From the NCBI RefSeq assembly GCF_000422885.1, contig NZ_AUGX01000001.1:373238-437237 (forward strand): a stretch of DNA of 64,000 nt, read 5' to 3'. Made by a program: the position numbers and the translations under genes. Shown here piece after piece: positions 25,560 to 36,339 of the stretch (position 1 is its first letter; each line of letters starts with the position of its first letter). The stretch comes from Ottowia thiooxydans DSM 14619 (lineage in GTDB: Bacteria > Pseudomonadota > Gammaproteobacteria > Burkholderiales > Burkholderiaceae_C). The notes beneath the pieces are model-generated. The model was not told where the DNA came from and made no database searches. It saw nothing but the letters and a program-made list of their open reading frames with translations.

Positions 25560-27416
25560 TTAGTCCAGCAGAGACAAGTCCCGCACCGCACCCTTGTCCG
25601 CAGACATCACCAGCTTGGCATAGGCCTTCAGTGCAGCTGAAACCTTGCGAGGGCGTGCCTCAACCGGCTTCCAACCTTTGGCGTCTTGCTCTGCACGGCG
25701 TTTAGCCAGTTCCTCATCACTCACCAACACATCAATCGTGCGATTGGGAATGTCGATACGGATGCGGTCGCCATTTCTCACCAGGCCAATAGCCCCTCCT
25801 GCCGCTGCCTCTGGCGAGCAGTGGCCGATGGAAAGGCCAGAAGTACCGCCTGAGAAACGCCCGTCAGTCAGCAGCGCGCAAGCTTTGCCCAGACCTTTGG
25901 ATTTGATGTAGCTCGTGGGGTAGAGCATCTCTTGCATACCAGGGCCACCTTTGGGACCTTCGTAGCGCACCACAACCACATCACCTGCCTTCACTTCATC
26001 GGCCAGGATGTGGGCAACAGCCTCATCCTGAGACTCGACCACATGGGCCGGGCCCTCAAACACCAGAATGGATTCGTCCACACCCGCAGTCTTCACCACG
26101 CAGCCATTCAGTGCAATATTGCCGGTGAGCACGGCCAGGCCCCCCTCCTTGCTGAAAGCGTGTTCGTAGGAACGGATGCAACCATCTTCGCGGTCCACGT
26201 CCAGGCTGGGCCAGCGGGTGCTTTGGCTAAAGGCCACTTGAGTTGGGATGCCCGCAGGACCAGCCATGAAGAAGGTCTTCACAGCTTCGTCATTCGTGCG
26301 CGTGATGTCCCATTGCTCCAGCGCTTCGCCCATGGTCTTGGCGTGCACGGTGGGCACATCGGTATGCAGCTTGCCTGCGCGCTCGAGTTCACCCAGGATG
26401 GACATGATGCCGCCCGCACGGTGAACATCTTCCACGTGGTACTTGTTGGTATTGGGAGCCACCTTGCACAACTGAGGCACGGTGCGAGAGAGGCGATCGA
26501 TATCGGTCATTCCGAAGTCGATTTCTGCCTCCTGCGCAATCGCCAGCAAATGCAGAATGGTGTTGGTTGAACCGCCCATGGCGATATCCAGGGTCATCGC
26601 GTTCTCGAACGCCTTGAAACCCATGGAGCGCGGCAAGATGGATTCGTCGTCCTTCTCGTAGTACTGCTGAGCCAACCCCACAATGCGGCGACCAGCGCGT
26701 TTGAAGAGCTGCTCGCGGTCTGAATGCGTAGCCACCACCGTGCCATTGCCGGGCAGCGCCAGGCCAAGCGCTTCGGTCAGGCAGTTCATGGAGTTCGCTG
26801 TGAACATACCCGAGCAAGAGCCGCAGGTGGGGCAGGCAGAGCGCTCCACCTCAGCCAGATCCGCATCGCTGACCTTGTCATCCGCGGCCATCACCATGGC
26901 ATCGATCAGATCCAGCTTCTTGAATTGAATGGTCGCCGACTCTGGCACCGCCAGACGCACCTTGCCAGCCTCCATAGGCCCGCCGGAGACAAACACCACA
27001 GGAATGTTCAGCCGCATGGCGGCCATCAACATACCGGGGGTGATCTTGTCGCAGTTGGAGATACAAACCATGGCATCAGCGCAGTGCGCGTTGACCATAT
27101 ATTCCACGCTGTCGGCAATGATGTCGCGGCTTGGCAGCGAATACAGCATGCCGTCATGGCCCATCGCGATGCCATCATCCACCGCAATCGTGTTGAATTC
27201 CTTGGCCACACCACCTGCCGCCTCAATTTCACGGGCGACGAGCTGGCCCAGGTCCTTCAGATGCACGTGGCCGGGTACAAACTGGGTGAAAGAGTTGACG
27301 ACCGCAATGATGGGCTTGGAGAAATCCTCGTCCTTCATGCCGGTGGCACGCCACAGTGAACGGGCACCAGCCATGTTGCGGCCAGCGGTGGAAGTCTTGG
27401 AACGGTAAGCAGGCAT
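25560..27416 (-). CDS. ilvD: Dihydroxy-acid dehydratase
   Basis: A 618-residue enzyme of branched-chain amino acid and pantothenate synthesis. It dehydrates 2,3-dihydroxy-isovalerate and 2,3-dihydroxy-3-methylvalerate. Iron-sulfur cluster Cys are visible in [11 protein letters not shown] and [12 protein letters not shown]. Other family blocks are [25 protein letters not shown] and [15 protein letters not shown]. The length equals E. coli IlvD (616). It is divergent from a LysR-type regulator; the gap has a hexanucleotide tandem repeat 30 bp upstream of the start, within the probable leader. Confidence 0.97.
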   Translation of the reverse strand: MPAYRSKTSTAGRNMAGARSLWRATGMKDEDFSKPIIAVVNSFTQFVPGHVHLKDLGQLVAREIEAAGGVAKEFNTIAVDDGIAMGHDGMLYSLPSRDIIADSVEYMVNAHCADAMVCISNCDKITPGMLMAAMRLNIPVVFVSGGPMEAGKVRLAVPESATIQFKKLDLIDAMVMAADDKVSDADLAEVERSACPTCGSCSGMFTANSMNCLTEALGLALPGNGTVVATHSDREQLFKRAGRRIVGLAQQYYEKDDESILPRSMGFKAFENAMTLDIAMGGSTNTILHLLAIAQEAEIDFGMTDIDRLSRTVPQLCKVAPNTNKYHVEDVHRAGGIMSILGELERAGKLHTDVPTVHAKTMGEALEQWDITRTNDEAVKTFFMAGPAGIPTQVAFSQSTRWPSLDVDREDGCIRSYEHAFSKEGGLAVLTGNIALNGCVVKTAGVDESILVFEGPAHVVESQDEAVAHILADEVKAGDVVVVRYEGPKGGPGMQEMLYPTSYIKSKGLGKACALLTDGRFSGGTSGLSIGHCSPEAAAGGAIGLVRNGDRIRIDIPNRTIDVLVSDEELAKRRAEQDAKGWKPVEARPRKVSAALKAYAKLVMSADKGAVRDLSLLD

Positions 27417-27444
27417 CGTGGTTTTTTGAATGGTTGTAAAAAGG

Positions 27445-27490
<46 letters not shown>

Positions 27491-27630
27491 TACTCTAAGG
27501 CTTCTCTCTTCACTTCCCCCTCTTCCCCGGCGGAGAAAAGACAGAAACCAGAGTTGCCAAGCGTCGAGTATGGAACGATCCGCTAATTTGATCCAATACC
27601 TTTAAAGATCTCGACTAATATGTTTTACAT

Positions 27631-28542
27631 ATGAGTCTACCCTTGATCGACATCCGGGCCTGGCGGCAATTCATCATGGTGGCTGATGAATTGCACTTTG
27701 GCCGCGCCGCCCAGCGCCTCAATATGACCCAGCCTCCGCTGACCCAGGCCATTGCTGGCCTGGAGCGGCAATTGGGTGTTCGGTTGTTCGATCGCACCAA
27801 ACGCAGCGTGCAACTTACCCCTGCCGGGGCAGCGCTACTGCCGCAAGCGCAGGATCTGGTGGCCAGAGCATTGGCCCTTCCAGAGCAAGCCCGAGCAGCG
27901 GCCAGCGGCGAGGTGGGGCGCCTTCGCCTTGCTTTTGTTTCCACGGTGGGGTTTGGCGGATTGCCAGGCTGGGTTAGAAATTTCCGTGCCACAAGCCCTG
28001 GCGTGCGGCTGGAATTGACCGAGGCCACTGGGGACGTTCAGCTGCGTCTGCTGCGCGAGGGGCGCATAGATGCCGGCATCGTGTTGCATGCCCACGAGGA
28101 GCCAGCCCCGCTGGGCATTACACGCCAGATGATCGGTCAGGAGCCGCTTTGGTTAGCCCTTCCCCAGGCCCATCCGTTGGCAAAAACGGCCAACTTGGCC
28201 TTCGAGCAGGTCGCCCGGGAGCCCTTGGTGTTGTTTCCTCGCGCCATTTTGCCGGCTATCTACGACGGGCTTCTGGCCTGCTACGCCGCAGTGGGCAGGG
28301 CCCTGAATGTGGAGCAGGAGGCCATTCAGATGCAGACCATTGTCAACCTGGTATCTGCAGAACTGGGCTTGGCCTGGGTACCGCAAAGTGTCAGTCAATT
28401 ACAGCGCGCAGGCGTCGTGTACCGCGGGTTGCAGGAAGCCCCCTTCCTTCCTGTTTGCGAAACCAGTGTGATGTGGATGTCCAGCCAGGAAACACCGGTA
28501 CTAAGCAGGTGGCTGCAGGTAGTCCGGGAAACGAGTTCCTGA
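27631..28542 (+). CDS. LysR-family transcriptional regulator
   Basis: A 303-residue LysR regulator. The N-terminal winged helix reads FGRAAQRLNMTQPPLTQAI; then come a linker helix and a periplasmic-binding-protein-like effector domain (about 95-300). It diverges from ilvD, and LysR proteins usually control the adjacent divergent gene, so regulation of ilvD is a reasonable inference. The effector is unknown. An ATG at 27631 opens the protein at the expected distance from the helix-turn-helix. Confidence 0.92.
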   Translation: MSLPLIDIRAWRQFIMVADELHFGRAAQRLNMTQPPLTQAIAGLERQLGVRLFDRTKRSVQLTPAGAALLPQAQDLVARALALPEQARAAASGEVGRLRLAFVSTVGFGGLPGWVRNFRATSPGVRLELTEATGDVQLRLLREGRIDAGIVLHAHEEPAPLGITRQMIGQEPLWLALPQAHPLAKTANLAFEQVAREPLVLFPRAILPAIYDGLLACYAAVGRALNVEQEAIQMQTIVNLVSAELGLAWVPQSVSQLQRAGVVYRGLQEAPFLPVCETSVMWMSSQETPVLSRWLQVVRETSS

Positions 28543-28623
28543 TCCGCCGCCAAAGCGCCTGCCACCATGAGAAAATGATGGATTCGCCTGTTTTTACAGG
28601 CTCCCCCACATCAGGATCAAATC

Positions 28624-29728
28624 ATGGACGCAGAACACATCAACCAGATCGGCTCACAAATCGAAGATCTCACCGCGCGCACGGTAGATTTACGGAGGTA
28701 TCTTTGACTACGATGCCAAAGCTGAACGCCTGCGCACGGTAAACGCCTCGCTCGAAGACCCTTCCGTCTGGAACGACCCCAAGAAGGCCCAGGAACTGGG
28801 CAAGGAAAAGAAAGCGCTTGATGGCGTGGTCGAAGTGATCGACACGCTTTCGCGCGAGCTCGCGGACAACGCCGAGCTCTTCCAGATGAGCCGCGATGAC
28901 GGCGATGAAGACGGTATCAAGACCATAGAAGCCGAAGCCGCCAAGCTCGCGGCGCTGGTCGAGGATCTCGAATTCCGCCGTATGTTCAACCAGCCAGCTG
29001 ATCCGAACAACGCATTCCTCGACATCCAGGCTGGAGCCGGGGGTACTGAGGCACAGGATTGGGCCAGCATGCTGCTGCGCCAGTATCTCAAGTATGCGGA
29101 GCGCAAGGGCTTCAAGACTGAGATTGAAGACGAAACCCCAGGTGAAACCGCCGGCATTAAAGGCGCCACCATCAAAATTGAAGGCGAATACGCCTACGGC
29201 CTGCTGCGCACTGAAACAGGCGTGCACCGTCTCGTGCGCAAGAGCCCGTTCGACTCCTCCGGCGGCCGGCACACCAGCTTTGCCAGCGTGTTTGTCTACC
29301 CTGAGGTGGACGACTCCATCGAGATCGACATCAACCCCTCAGACGTACGCACCGACACCTACCGCGCCAGCGGCGCCGGCGGCCAGCACATCAACAAGAC
29401 CGATTCGGCCGTGCGCCTGACGCACATCCCCACCGGCATCGTGGTGCAGTGCCAAGATGGCCGTAGCCAGCACAGCAACCGCGACGTGGCTTGGAAACGC
29501 CTGCGCTCGCGCCTGTACGACCATGAAATGCGCAAGCGCCAAGAGGAAGCTCAGAAGCTCGAAGACAGCAAGACCGATGTCGGTTGGGGCCATCAGATCC
29601 GAAGCTACGTGCTGGACAACAGCCGTATCAAGGATTTGCGCACCAACGTCGAAATCAGTAACACACAGAAAGTGCTTGACGGCGATCTCGATGCCTTCAT
29701 CGAAGCCAGCCTGAAGCAAGGCGTCTAA
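28624..29728 (+). CDS. prfB: Peptide chain release factor 2 (with +1 programmed frameshift)
   Basis: RF2 recognises UAA and UGA stop codons. The gene is in two frames. ATG 28624 is followed by 27 codons ending CTT and an in-frame TGA at 28705-28707. Translation shifts +1 so that GAC at 28706-28708 is read, then runs to the stop at 29726-29728, giving 367 residues (E. coli 365). The downstream frame has the codon-recognition SPF motif ([15 protein letters not shown]) and the catalytic GGQ ([18 protein letters not shown]). The arrangement is the classic autoregulation: low RF2 slows termination at the UGA and favours frameshifting. Confidence 0.97.
28691..28708 (+). promoter_or_regulatory. prfB programmed +1 frameshift site
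   Basis: The sequence CGGAGG-TAT-CTT-TGA-C contains an internal Shine-Dalgarno-like CGGAGG three bases before CTT, and the slippery CTT-TGAC. This is the canonical prfB shift site. The ribosome slips from CTT to TTT and continues in the +1 frame. Confidence 0.97.
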
Positions 29729-29741
29729 GAGCTTGCTCTGG

Positions 29742-29901
29742 GAGCCTGTTCAAAATCTCCTCGCGGTCCTATTGCGCTCGAAAAACAGCGTCTGCGGCGT
29801 TAAAAATACTCGCGATACCACGAGGTATCCCTGCGTTTTTCGCCTTGCATCCACAGTCTTTCGAACACAATAGCCCTCGCGCAGAGAGTTTGAACAGGCT
29901 C
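29742..29901. repeat. MITE-like element with terminal inverted repeats, copy 1
   Basis: A 160-bp non-coding element between prfB and pepN. Perfect 13-bp terminal inverted repeats GAGCCTGTTCAAA (29742-29754) and TTTGAACAGGCTC (29889-29901) enclose a core with CTCGCGATACCACGAGGTAT. The reverse complement of the element at 51348-51521 contains a very similar core (CTCGCGATACCACTCGGTAT) and the following CTGCG and CCTTGC blocks. No transposase is encoded, so it would be a non-autonomous element. Confidence 0.75.
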
Positions 29902-29936
29902 TAGGTACGCCACCACTGAAATAAAAAGGAATTCCC

Positions 29937-32708
29937 ATGCGTGAAGGACACACCACCGTCACCCGGCGGCTGGACTATGCCCCCCCCGCGTTCTGGATCG
30001 ACACGGTCGATCTCACGTTCGATCTGGATCCCACCAAAACGCGCGTTCTCAATAAAATGACGCTGCGCCGCAACCCGGACCAGGCGGCACAACCGCTCAA
30101 GCTCGATGGCGACGAGCTGAATCTGGCACGTGTACTGGTGAACGGTCAGGGCACCTCCTTCCGCATGGAAGGCGAGCAACTGGTGCTGGAAAGCCTGCCA
30201 GAAGGCCATGAGCCTTTTGAGCTGGAAATTTTCACCACCTGCAATCCCGAGAAAAACACCAAACTGATGGGCCTGTTCCTCAGTGGCGGTGCGTTTTTCA
30301 CGCAATGCGAGGCCGAAGGGTTTCGCCGCATTACCTATTTCATAGACCGGCCTGACGTCATGGCCAGCTACACCGTGACCCTGCGCGCGGACAAGGCCAA
30401 ATACCCAGTGCTGTTGTCCAACGGCAATCTGGTGGATGAGGGTGAACTCGAAGGTGGGCGCCACTTTGCCAAGTGGCAAGATCCGCACAAGAAGCCCAGC
30501 TACCTGTTTGCGGTGGTGGCGGGCCAACTGGTGGCTCGCGAGCAACGCATCATCTCCCGCTCAGGCGGTGAGCACCTGTTGCAGGTCTATGTGCGTCCGG
30601 GTGATCTTGATCAGACCGAACACGCCATGAATTCCCTCATCCACTCCGTATTGTGGGATGAAGCGCGTTTTGGCCTTCCGCTGGATCTGGAAAGATTCAT
30701 GATCGTCGCCACCAGCGATTTCAACGCCGGCGCCATGGAGAACAAGGGCCTCAACATCTTCAACACGAAGTATGTGCTGGCCAAGCCCTCCACCGCCACT
30801 GACGCTGACTTCGACGCCGTGGAAAGCGTGATTGGTCATGAATATTTCCACAACTGGACGGGTAACCGCGTCACCTGCCGCGACTGGTTCCAGCTCTCAC
30901 TGAAAGAAGGCCTCACTGTATTCCGCGACCAGGAATTCAGTATGGATCTGGCCAGCACGCCGAGTGCGCGGGCCGTGAAACGCATTGAAAACGTCATCGA
31001 TCTGCGCTCAGCGCAGTTTCCGGAAGACGGCGGTCCCATGGCGCACCCGGTGCGGCCAGACGAATATCTGGAAATCGGTAACTTCTACACCTCCACCGTC
31101 TATGAAAAAGGCGCGGAAGTGGTGCGCATGTACCAGACGCTCGTAGGACGCGATGGATTCCGCAAAGGCATGGATCTTTACTTCCAGCGCCACGACGGCC
31201 AAGCTGTGACCTGCGATGACTTCGCCCAAGCCCTGGCTGATGCGAATCCGGATAGCGACCTCCCCCGCCTTCTCCCCCAATTCAAACGCTGGTATAGCCA
31301 ATCTGGCACACCTGTGGTGAAGGCCGAAGGAAATTACGACGCGGCAGCGCGCACCTATACGCTGAAGCTCTCCCAAAGCTGCCCACCCACACCTGGGCAG
31401 CCGGTGAAAGAGCCTTTTGTGATCCCGGTTCGCCTGGGTCTGGTGGCAGAAGATGGCCGTGATCTTCCCTTGCGGCTTGAACAAGGAAGCCTCTCGCAGG
31501 AGCAAGGCGAGCCAACCGGCAGCATGACTTATGTGCTGACTGAGCCGCAAGCTACGCTCACGTTCGTAGATGTGGGAAGCGAGCCTGTGCCCTCCCTGAT
31601 GCGCGGCTTCAGCGCTCCGGTGAAACTCGATTGCAACTACACCTCAGAGCAATTGCTGCGTCTGCTGGCCAAGGACAGCGACTCCTTCAACCGGTGGGAA
31701 GCCGGCCAGCAGCTAGGCCTGCGCGTTGCGCTCAATGCCCTGTCGTCCAGCGCGAACGCACTCCCAGAGCGACCACTGGATGATGCCTATATAGCCGCCC
31801 TGCGCGAAGTGTTGCGCCATCCTGATCTGGACGCAGCCTTCAAGGCCTTGGTGCTCAGCCTGCCAGATGATGACTACATCGCCGAGCAGATGGAAGAGAT
31901 GGACCCGCAACGCATTCATGCCGTCCGCGAAGCGATCTCAGTGCAGTTGGCCACAGAATTGCGGGACGATTGGGAATGGGCCTACGAGCAATACAAAGAC
32001 ACTGGCGCTTACCAACCTGACCCGGTTTCAAGTGGGCGCCGCTCCCTGGCCGGGATGGCTCTGAGTGCCCTCTGCGTGTGGGCCTGCAAAACGAACGACG
32101 CCGTGTGGCCTGGCAAGGCCTACCAGCGCTTCAAGGATGCCGGCAATATGACCGACCGCCTGAACGCACTGGGCGCCCTGCTGAACTGCGGCCACGAACT
32201 CGCCGAACGGGCGCTTACCCGCTATTACGAGTTGTTCCGTGCCGAGCCGCTTGCGCTCGACAAGTGGTTCTCCTTACAGGTTCTCACCTCTGACCGCTCC
32301 GGGAACATTCTGCCCATCGTGCAGAAGCTCACACGCCACCCTGACTTCAGCCTGCGCACACCTAACCGTGCGCGCAGCGTGCTCTCCAGCTACTGCCACG
32401 GCAACCTGGCGGGCTTTCACCGCCTTGATGGCGCTGGCTACACATTCTGGGCGGATCGCGTCATTGAGCTGGACAAGCTCAACCCGCAGGTGGCCTCGCG
32501 TTTGGCACGTGCCATGGACCAATGGGCACGCCTTGCCCAGCCGTACCGCCAAGCTGCCCTGGCCGCTATCGAGCGCGTTGCCGCCAAGACCGACCTCAGC
32601 AACGACGTGCGCGAAGTCATCACACGCACGTTGGCAGCCGAGGCAACGGATGCGCCCTCTTCTGAAATCCATGAAGACTCGAATTCCGAGCAGAAAGCCA
32701 ACTCATGA
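29937..32708 (+). CDS. pepN: Aminopeptidase N
   Basis: A 923-residue M1-family zinc aminopeptidase that removes N-terminal residues from peptides. It has the substrate-recognition motif [13 protein letters not shown] and the zinc site [11 protein letters not shown] (first His about residue 300), with Glu in [13 protein letters not shown]. The C-terminal half contains the ERAP-like helical repeats of the bacterial PepN family. Length is slightly above the E. coli enzyme (870). Its stop overlaps the fbp start (ATGA), so the two are probably co-translated. Confidence 0.96.
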   Translation: MREGHTTVTRRLDYAPPAFWIDTVDLTFDLDPTKTRVLNKMTLRRNPDQAAQPLKLDGDELNLARVLVNGQGTSFRMEGEQLVLESLPEGHEPFELEIFTTCNPEKNTKLMGLFLSGGAFFTQCEAEGFRRITYFIDRPDVMASYTVTLRADKAKYPVLLSNGNLVDEGELEGGRHFAKWQDPHKKPSYLFAVVAGQLVAREQRIISRSGGEHLLQVYVRPGDLDQTEHAMNSLIHSVLWDEARFGLPLDLERFMIVATSDFNAGAMENKGLNIFNTKYVLAKPSTATDADFDAVESVIGHEYFHNWTGNRVTCRDWFQLSLKEGLTVFRDQEFSMDLASTPSARAVKRIENVIDLRSAQFPEDGGPMAHPVRPDEYLEIGNFYTSTVYEKGAEVVRMYQTLVGRDGFRKGMDLYFQRHDGQAVTCDDFAQALADANPDSDLPRLLPQFKRWYSQSGTPVVKAEGNYDAAARTYTLKLSQSCPPTPGQPVKEPFVIPVRLGLVAEDGRDLPLRLEQGSLSQEQGEPTGSMTYVLTEPQATLTFVDVGSEPVPSLMRGFSAPVKLDCNYTSEQLLRLLAKDSDSFNRWEAGQQLGLRVALNALSSSANALPERPLDDAYIAALREVLRHPDLDAAFKALVLSLPDDDYIAEQMEEMDPQRIHAVREAISVQLATELRDDWEWAYEQYKDTGAYQPDPVSSGRRSLAGMALSALCVWACKTNDAVWPGKAYQRFKDAGNMTDRLNALGALLNCGHELAERALTRYYELFRAEPLALDKWFSLQVLTSDRSGNILPIVQKLTRHPDFSLRTPNRARSVLSSYCHGNLAGFHRLDGAGYTFWADRVIELDKLNPQVASRLARAMDQWARLAQPYRQAALAAIERVAAKTDLSNDVREVITRTLAAEATDAPSSEIHEDSNSEQKANS

Positions 32709-33730
32709 GCAGCCGCAGTATCTCCCTCACCCGGTACCTGGTTGAAAAACAGCGCGTTGATGGCCACATCCCTTCACAACTGCGCTTGTTGCTCGAAGTG
32801 GTGGCCCGTGCGTGCAAACGCATCAGCCACTCGGTCAACAAGGGCGCACTGGGTGATGTGCTGGGCACCGCCGGTAGCGAGAACGTTCAAGGCGAAGTGC
32901 AGAAAAAGCTCGACATCATCGCCAACGAAGTGCTGATTGAAGCCAACGAATGGGGTGGCCATCTGGCCGCCATGGCCAGCGAAGAAATGGACGCCATCTA
33001 CCTGGTGCCCAACCGTTACCCACGCGGTGAATACCTGCTGCTGTTCGATCCCCTTGATGGTTCCAGCAACATCGATGTCAACGTGAGCATTGGCACCATT
33101 TTCAGCGTGCTGAAAATGCCCGAGGGTGATCGTGGTGTGGAAGAGCGAGACTTCCTGCAGCCCGGCAAATGCCAGGTAGCGGCCGGCTATTGCGTGTATG
33201 GCCCTCAGACCACACTCGTGCTTACGGTGGGCGATGGGGTCGCCATGTTTACGCTGGACCGTGAGCAAGGCTCCTTCGTGCTGACGCAAGACGACGTGCG
33301 CATTCCCGCTGACACCAAGGAATTTGCCATCAACATGAGCAATATGCGCCACTGGGACACCCCGGTGAAGCGCTACGTGGACGAATGCCTGGAAGGTCGG
33401 GAAGGCCCGCGCGGCAAGGATTTCAATATGCGCTGGATCGCCAGCATGGTGGCTGACGTTCACCGCATCATGACGCGTGGCGGCATCTTTATGTACCCAT
33501 GGGATAAGCGCGAACCCGGCAAACCCGGCAAGCTGCGGCTCATGTATGAAGCCAACCCCATGGGTTGGCTTGTGGAGCAAGCAGGGGGTGCTGCTACCAA
33601 CGGCCGCGAGCGCATCCTCGATGTGCAACCCACCCAGCTGCATGAACGCGTCAGCGTCATTCTGGGCAGCAAGAATGAAGTAGAACGGGTGACCTCCTAC
33701 CATCAGGAACAGGCCAGCTCAGGTCAATGA
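32705..33730 (+). CDS. fbp: Fructose-1,6-bisphosphatase class I
   Basis: A 341-residue gluconeogenic phosphatase that converts fructose 1,6-bisphosphate to fructose 6-phosphate. Metal and substrate motifs: [18 protein letters not shown] (metal site) and [20 protein letters not shown] (substrate/AMP region). The length and N-terminal [14 protein letters not shown] agree with beta-proteobacterial class I enzymes. It overlaps pepN by 4 bp. Confidence 0.97.
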   Translation: MSSRSISLTRYLVEKQRVDGHIPSQLRLLLEVVARACKRISHSVNKGALGDVLGTAGSENVQGEVQKKLDIIANEVLIEANEWGGHLAAMASEEMDAIYLVPNRYPRGEYLLLFDPLDGSSNIDVNVSIGTIFSVLKMPEGDRGVEERDFLQPGKCQVAAGYCVYGPQTTLVLTVGDGVAMFTLDREQGSFVLTQDDVRIPADTKEFAINMSNMRHWDTPVKRYVDECLEGREGPRGKDFNMRWIASMVADVHRIMTRGGIFMYPWDKREPGKPGKLRLMYEANPMGWLVEQAGGAATNGRERILDVQPTQLHERVSVILGSKNEVERVTSYHQEQASSGQ

Positions 33731-33925
33731 GACTGATCAACGCGTCATCGCGTTGATCGCTACGGTTGCAATCAGGCTTGGTGCAACCGCAGCCAACAAG
33801 TAGTGTGGACTTGACCAGCCACAAGCGTTGTTGCCGACCGACACGCACAAGGAATATCGCCAGATTTCGCGACTGCTCATGCGGGTAGTACTGGTGTTGC
33901 CAGCCGCATCGTCATTGGGCCCTGC
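33731..33925 (-). pseudogene. Degraded 3' end of an rcnB-like gene
   Basis: Directly after the fbp stop, reading leftward, the sequence decodes as YLLAAVAPSLIATVAINAMTR-stop. The intact rcnB-like gene at 35726 ends YLLAAVATGLITAVVINAMTR-stop. Upstream similarity persists in patches (GGTAGTACTGGT near 33884 against GGTGGTACTGGT near 35930) with indels. The rest of the gap to 34117 holds no gene. The remnant lies on the far side of the DUF11 protein gene from the intact copy and in the same orientation. Codons for INAMTR form a perfect 10-bp stem here (33735-33758, GATCAACGCG, loop TCAT), which might serve as a stem-loop after fbp. Confidence 0.8.
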
Positions 33926-34117
33926 ACTATGTCGACCAAGCAGATGCTCCTACCCATGCCACCAAAAAGGGGCGTACCGCCCGCGAAACCAACTTTGGGC
34001 AAAGATCGGGCAATTTGAACCGATACAAATTGATACCCAAGCCGACAAAGAGAGATAATTGGTTCCAACTAACGGTCACCCCGCTAGCGACTTCTATCTT
34101 GGCCACTTACCCGCCCA

Positions 34118-35650
34118 ATGAGTAAAAAAATCCTGGTCTTGGCACTGGCAATGAATGCGGTGTCTGCATTCGCCCAAACTGCACCTACTCTCTCGTGCGC
34201 CAGCTTGTCTTCCGAGCTGAACACGGGCGTGCTTAGCGGAACGCCATTGGGTTTGTATCAACCCGATCCGATCTGGGCACAGTTCCAGGAGCGCACAGTC
34301 ACTCCCCAAACGCCGCCGCCTAACTCCAGCGCATGGGTCCAGGCGCGCACGACTGGCGCCATAGACGGCGTCTGGAGCACTTTTACAGATGCTCAATGGC
34401 TAAGTCCCGGTTATCCCAGCCGATCCGGGGTCTACATTCAATCGGCCAGCGGCGATTGGTGGCCGCGCCCCATGGCCGCCACCACTCCGTTTTACAACCA
34501 CTACAGGGTGCAGTTCAACCTTTCGCCTGAAGTGCCTCCTTCGGCGGTAAGTTTTGAACTCGAATACATGGGTGACGACACGGTCACCGCCGCCTATGTG
34601 AACGGCAATGCAGTTTCTCCGTTCACCTCTGCCGGATTTGTTAGTGGGGTCTACACAACCATGAATAGCGGCTGGGTCGCGGGCGCCAATTCATTGATTT
34701 TCACCACCGGAGACACCGGTTGGTCAGCCGGTTTTCTGATGCGTGCCCGCACTGCGGGGCAATCGATCTGCTCAGTCTCTCCCATCAGCATCACGAAAAC
34801 GGCCAATCAGGCCAGCTACGTTCCAGGAGATACAGCGAGCTACACCGTCACTGTCGCAAATATAGGTTTGGTAAATGCGACCGGTGCCAGCTTGGCTGAC
34901 CCAGTACCTGCCGGGCTTGCCAATCCCGTTTGGACGTGTGCAACGGCTTCCGGAACGGCAGCATGCCCAGCTCCCGCAACGCCCGGAATCACGTTTGATT
35001 TGCCGGGCCAATCCAGCCTTGTATTCACATTGACTGGCACGGTGACCGGGCGAGACACGCTAGACAACACCGCCACTATTGCACCCGGAACTGGCGGGGT
35101 GTGCGCGGCGACCACCGGGTGCTCGGCGACTGTCACACCAAGCTACACAGCTTCGCAGACTTCACCCATCAGCATTACAAAAACGGCGAACCAGGCAAAC
35201 TATCGTCCCGGCGAGACTGCAAGATACGCCATCACAGTCACAAACGAATGGACAGTGAATGCCACTGGGGTGGTGTTGACCGACCCCACCCCTCCCGGAA
35301 TCACAGGGGCTAGCTGGTCTTGCACACCCGCCACGGGCTCCGCGGTGTGCCCGAACCCACCCACGCCCGGAACGCCATTCAACCTTCCGGGCCGGTCAAG
35401 CTTGTTGTTCACGCTAGAGGGCACCGTAACTGGCCGCGCCTCCTTGGAAAATACTGCAACGATTACCCCAGGGGCGGGTGGAGAGTGTTCACCGGCTACA
35501 GGTTGTTCCGCTACGGCAAGCCCTACCTACACACCTGCCCCAGCTCCCGCGCCGGCTCACCCGGTGCCAACCGTGGGATATGGCGCATTGGCAGCCCTGG
35601 CGGCATTTATAGGCTTCATGGCTTGGCGCCGCAGAAAACCCCAGATGTGA
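34118..35650 (+). CDS. Secreted DUF11-repeat protein with IPTL-CTERM-like sorting signal
   Basis: A 510-residue surface protein. Signal peptide 1-19 (ends VSAFAQ). An N-terminal beta-rich domain (about 20-215) has repeated Trp/aromatic motifs. Two DUF11 repeats follow (about 222-340 and 348-470), each starting SPISITKTANQA and containing TATI.PG.GG with a Cys pair. A C-terminal signal VPTVGYGALAALAAFIGFMA ends in RRRK. The tail is a variant of the IPTL-CTERM signal processed by exosortase H. The two DUF11 units are similar at DNA level and could recombine. No XrtH gene lies in the window. The gene sits between the rcnB remnant and intact rcnB. Confidence 0.85.
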   Translation: MSKKILVLALAMNAVSAFAQTAPTLSCASLSSELNTGVLSGTPLGLYQPDPIWAQFQERTVTPQTPPPNSSAWVQARTTGAIDGVWSTFTDAQWLSPGYPSRSGVYIQSASGDWWPRPMAATTPFYNHYRVQFNLSPEVPPSAVSFELEYMGDDTVTAAYVNGNAVSPFTSAGFVSGVYTTMNSGWVAGANSLIFTTGDTGWSAGFLMRARTAGQSICSVSPISITKTANQASYVPGDTASYTVTVANIGLVNATGASLADPVPAGLANPVWTCATASGTAACPAPATPGITFDLPGQSSLVFTLTGTVTGRDTLDNTATIAPGTGGVCAATTGCSATVTPSYTASQTSPISITKTANQANYRPGETARYAITVTNEWTVNATGVVLTDPTPPGITGASWSCTPATGSAVCPNPPTPGTPFNLPGRSSLLFTLEGTVTGRASLENTATITPGAGGECSPATGCSATASPTYTPAPAPAPAHPVPTVGYGALAALAAFIGFMAWRRRKPQM

Positions 35651-35660
35651 GAGAGAAACA

Positions 35661-35691
35661 AAGAGGATCGCCAGGTCGTGGTAATCCTCTT
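35661..35691. terminator. Possible stem-loop terminator between convergent genes
   Basis: AAGAGGAT and ATCCTCTT form a perfect 8-bp stem with a 15-base loop, between the DUF11 gene and the convergent rcnB-like gene. There is no long U-tract, so termination is only plausible. Confidence 0.4.
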
Positions 35692-35725
35692 TATATGGGC
35701 AAAACCCTGAACAGCTCCTAACCCA

Positions 35726-36196
35726 TCAACGAGTCATCGCGTTGATCACCACGGCTGTGATCAGACCGGTTGCAACGGCAGCCAGCAAGTAGTCTGAGCC
35801 GTTCTGCACCCAGTAATACCCCCTCGGCGGTTGGCGCAGCCCATGGCCCCGCCAGTCATTGACCACGTACTGACGCTGGCGGAACTCCTGCGGAAGGCGA
35901 TCACCGCGATTGAAACGACGATATTCCGGGTGGTACTGGTACCCAGGCCGATTCACCCATACCTGCGGACCAGGGCCCGGCCGGTGTGGGCCAGCGTGTG
36001 GAGGGGGCCCCGGCCTATGGTTGTATGAAGGTGGCGGGCCACGGCGGTCCGGTCCACCTTGGTGGTAGCCAGGATTTCGCCCGTCACGGCCATGATCGCG
36101 TCCGTGATCACCACGGCCCGGCTGCGCCAGCACCGGAGCGCTCACCATACACAGGGCCAGCAGGCCCACAAGTGTTTTTGTCGCTTTGACTTTCAT
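35726..36196 (-). CDS. RcnB-family exported protein
   Basis: A 156-residue periplasmic protein. Signal peptide 1-24 (ends VSAPVLAQ). A low-complexity Gly/Arg/His/Pro region (about 25-75, GDHGRDHGRDGRNPG) precedes the RcnB domain with QFRQRQYVVNDWRGHGLRQP-like character (YVVNDWRGHGLRQPPRGYYW). The C-terminal helix is LLAAVATGLITAVVI. RcnB of E. coli moderates periplasmic nickel and cobalt; many RcnB-domain proteins have no known role. His residues in the disordered part could bind metal. A degraded copy of its 3' end lies at 33731. Confidence 0.85.
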   Translation of the reverse strand: MKVKATKTLVGLLALCMVSAPVLAQPGRGDHGRDHGRDGRNPGYHQGGPDRRGPPPSYNHRPGPPPHAGPHRPGPGPQVWVNRPGYQYHPEYRRFNRGDRLPQEFRQRQYVVNDWRGHGLRQPPRGYYWVQNGSDYLLAAVATGLITAVVINAMTR

Positions 36197-36339
36197 GGAA
36201 TGCCCTTCTTACGTCGCATATAGCAACTGCACATGCTATCCGATGCAGGGCCATATGGCCCTGTAGGCCAAGGCCGCGAACCCATGTCAGCCGCTCATCC
36301 GCACCTGGGTTTGAATAGTGATTCCAGACCGTCGGGATT

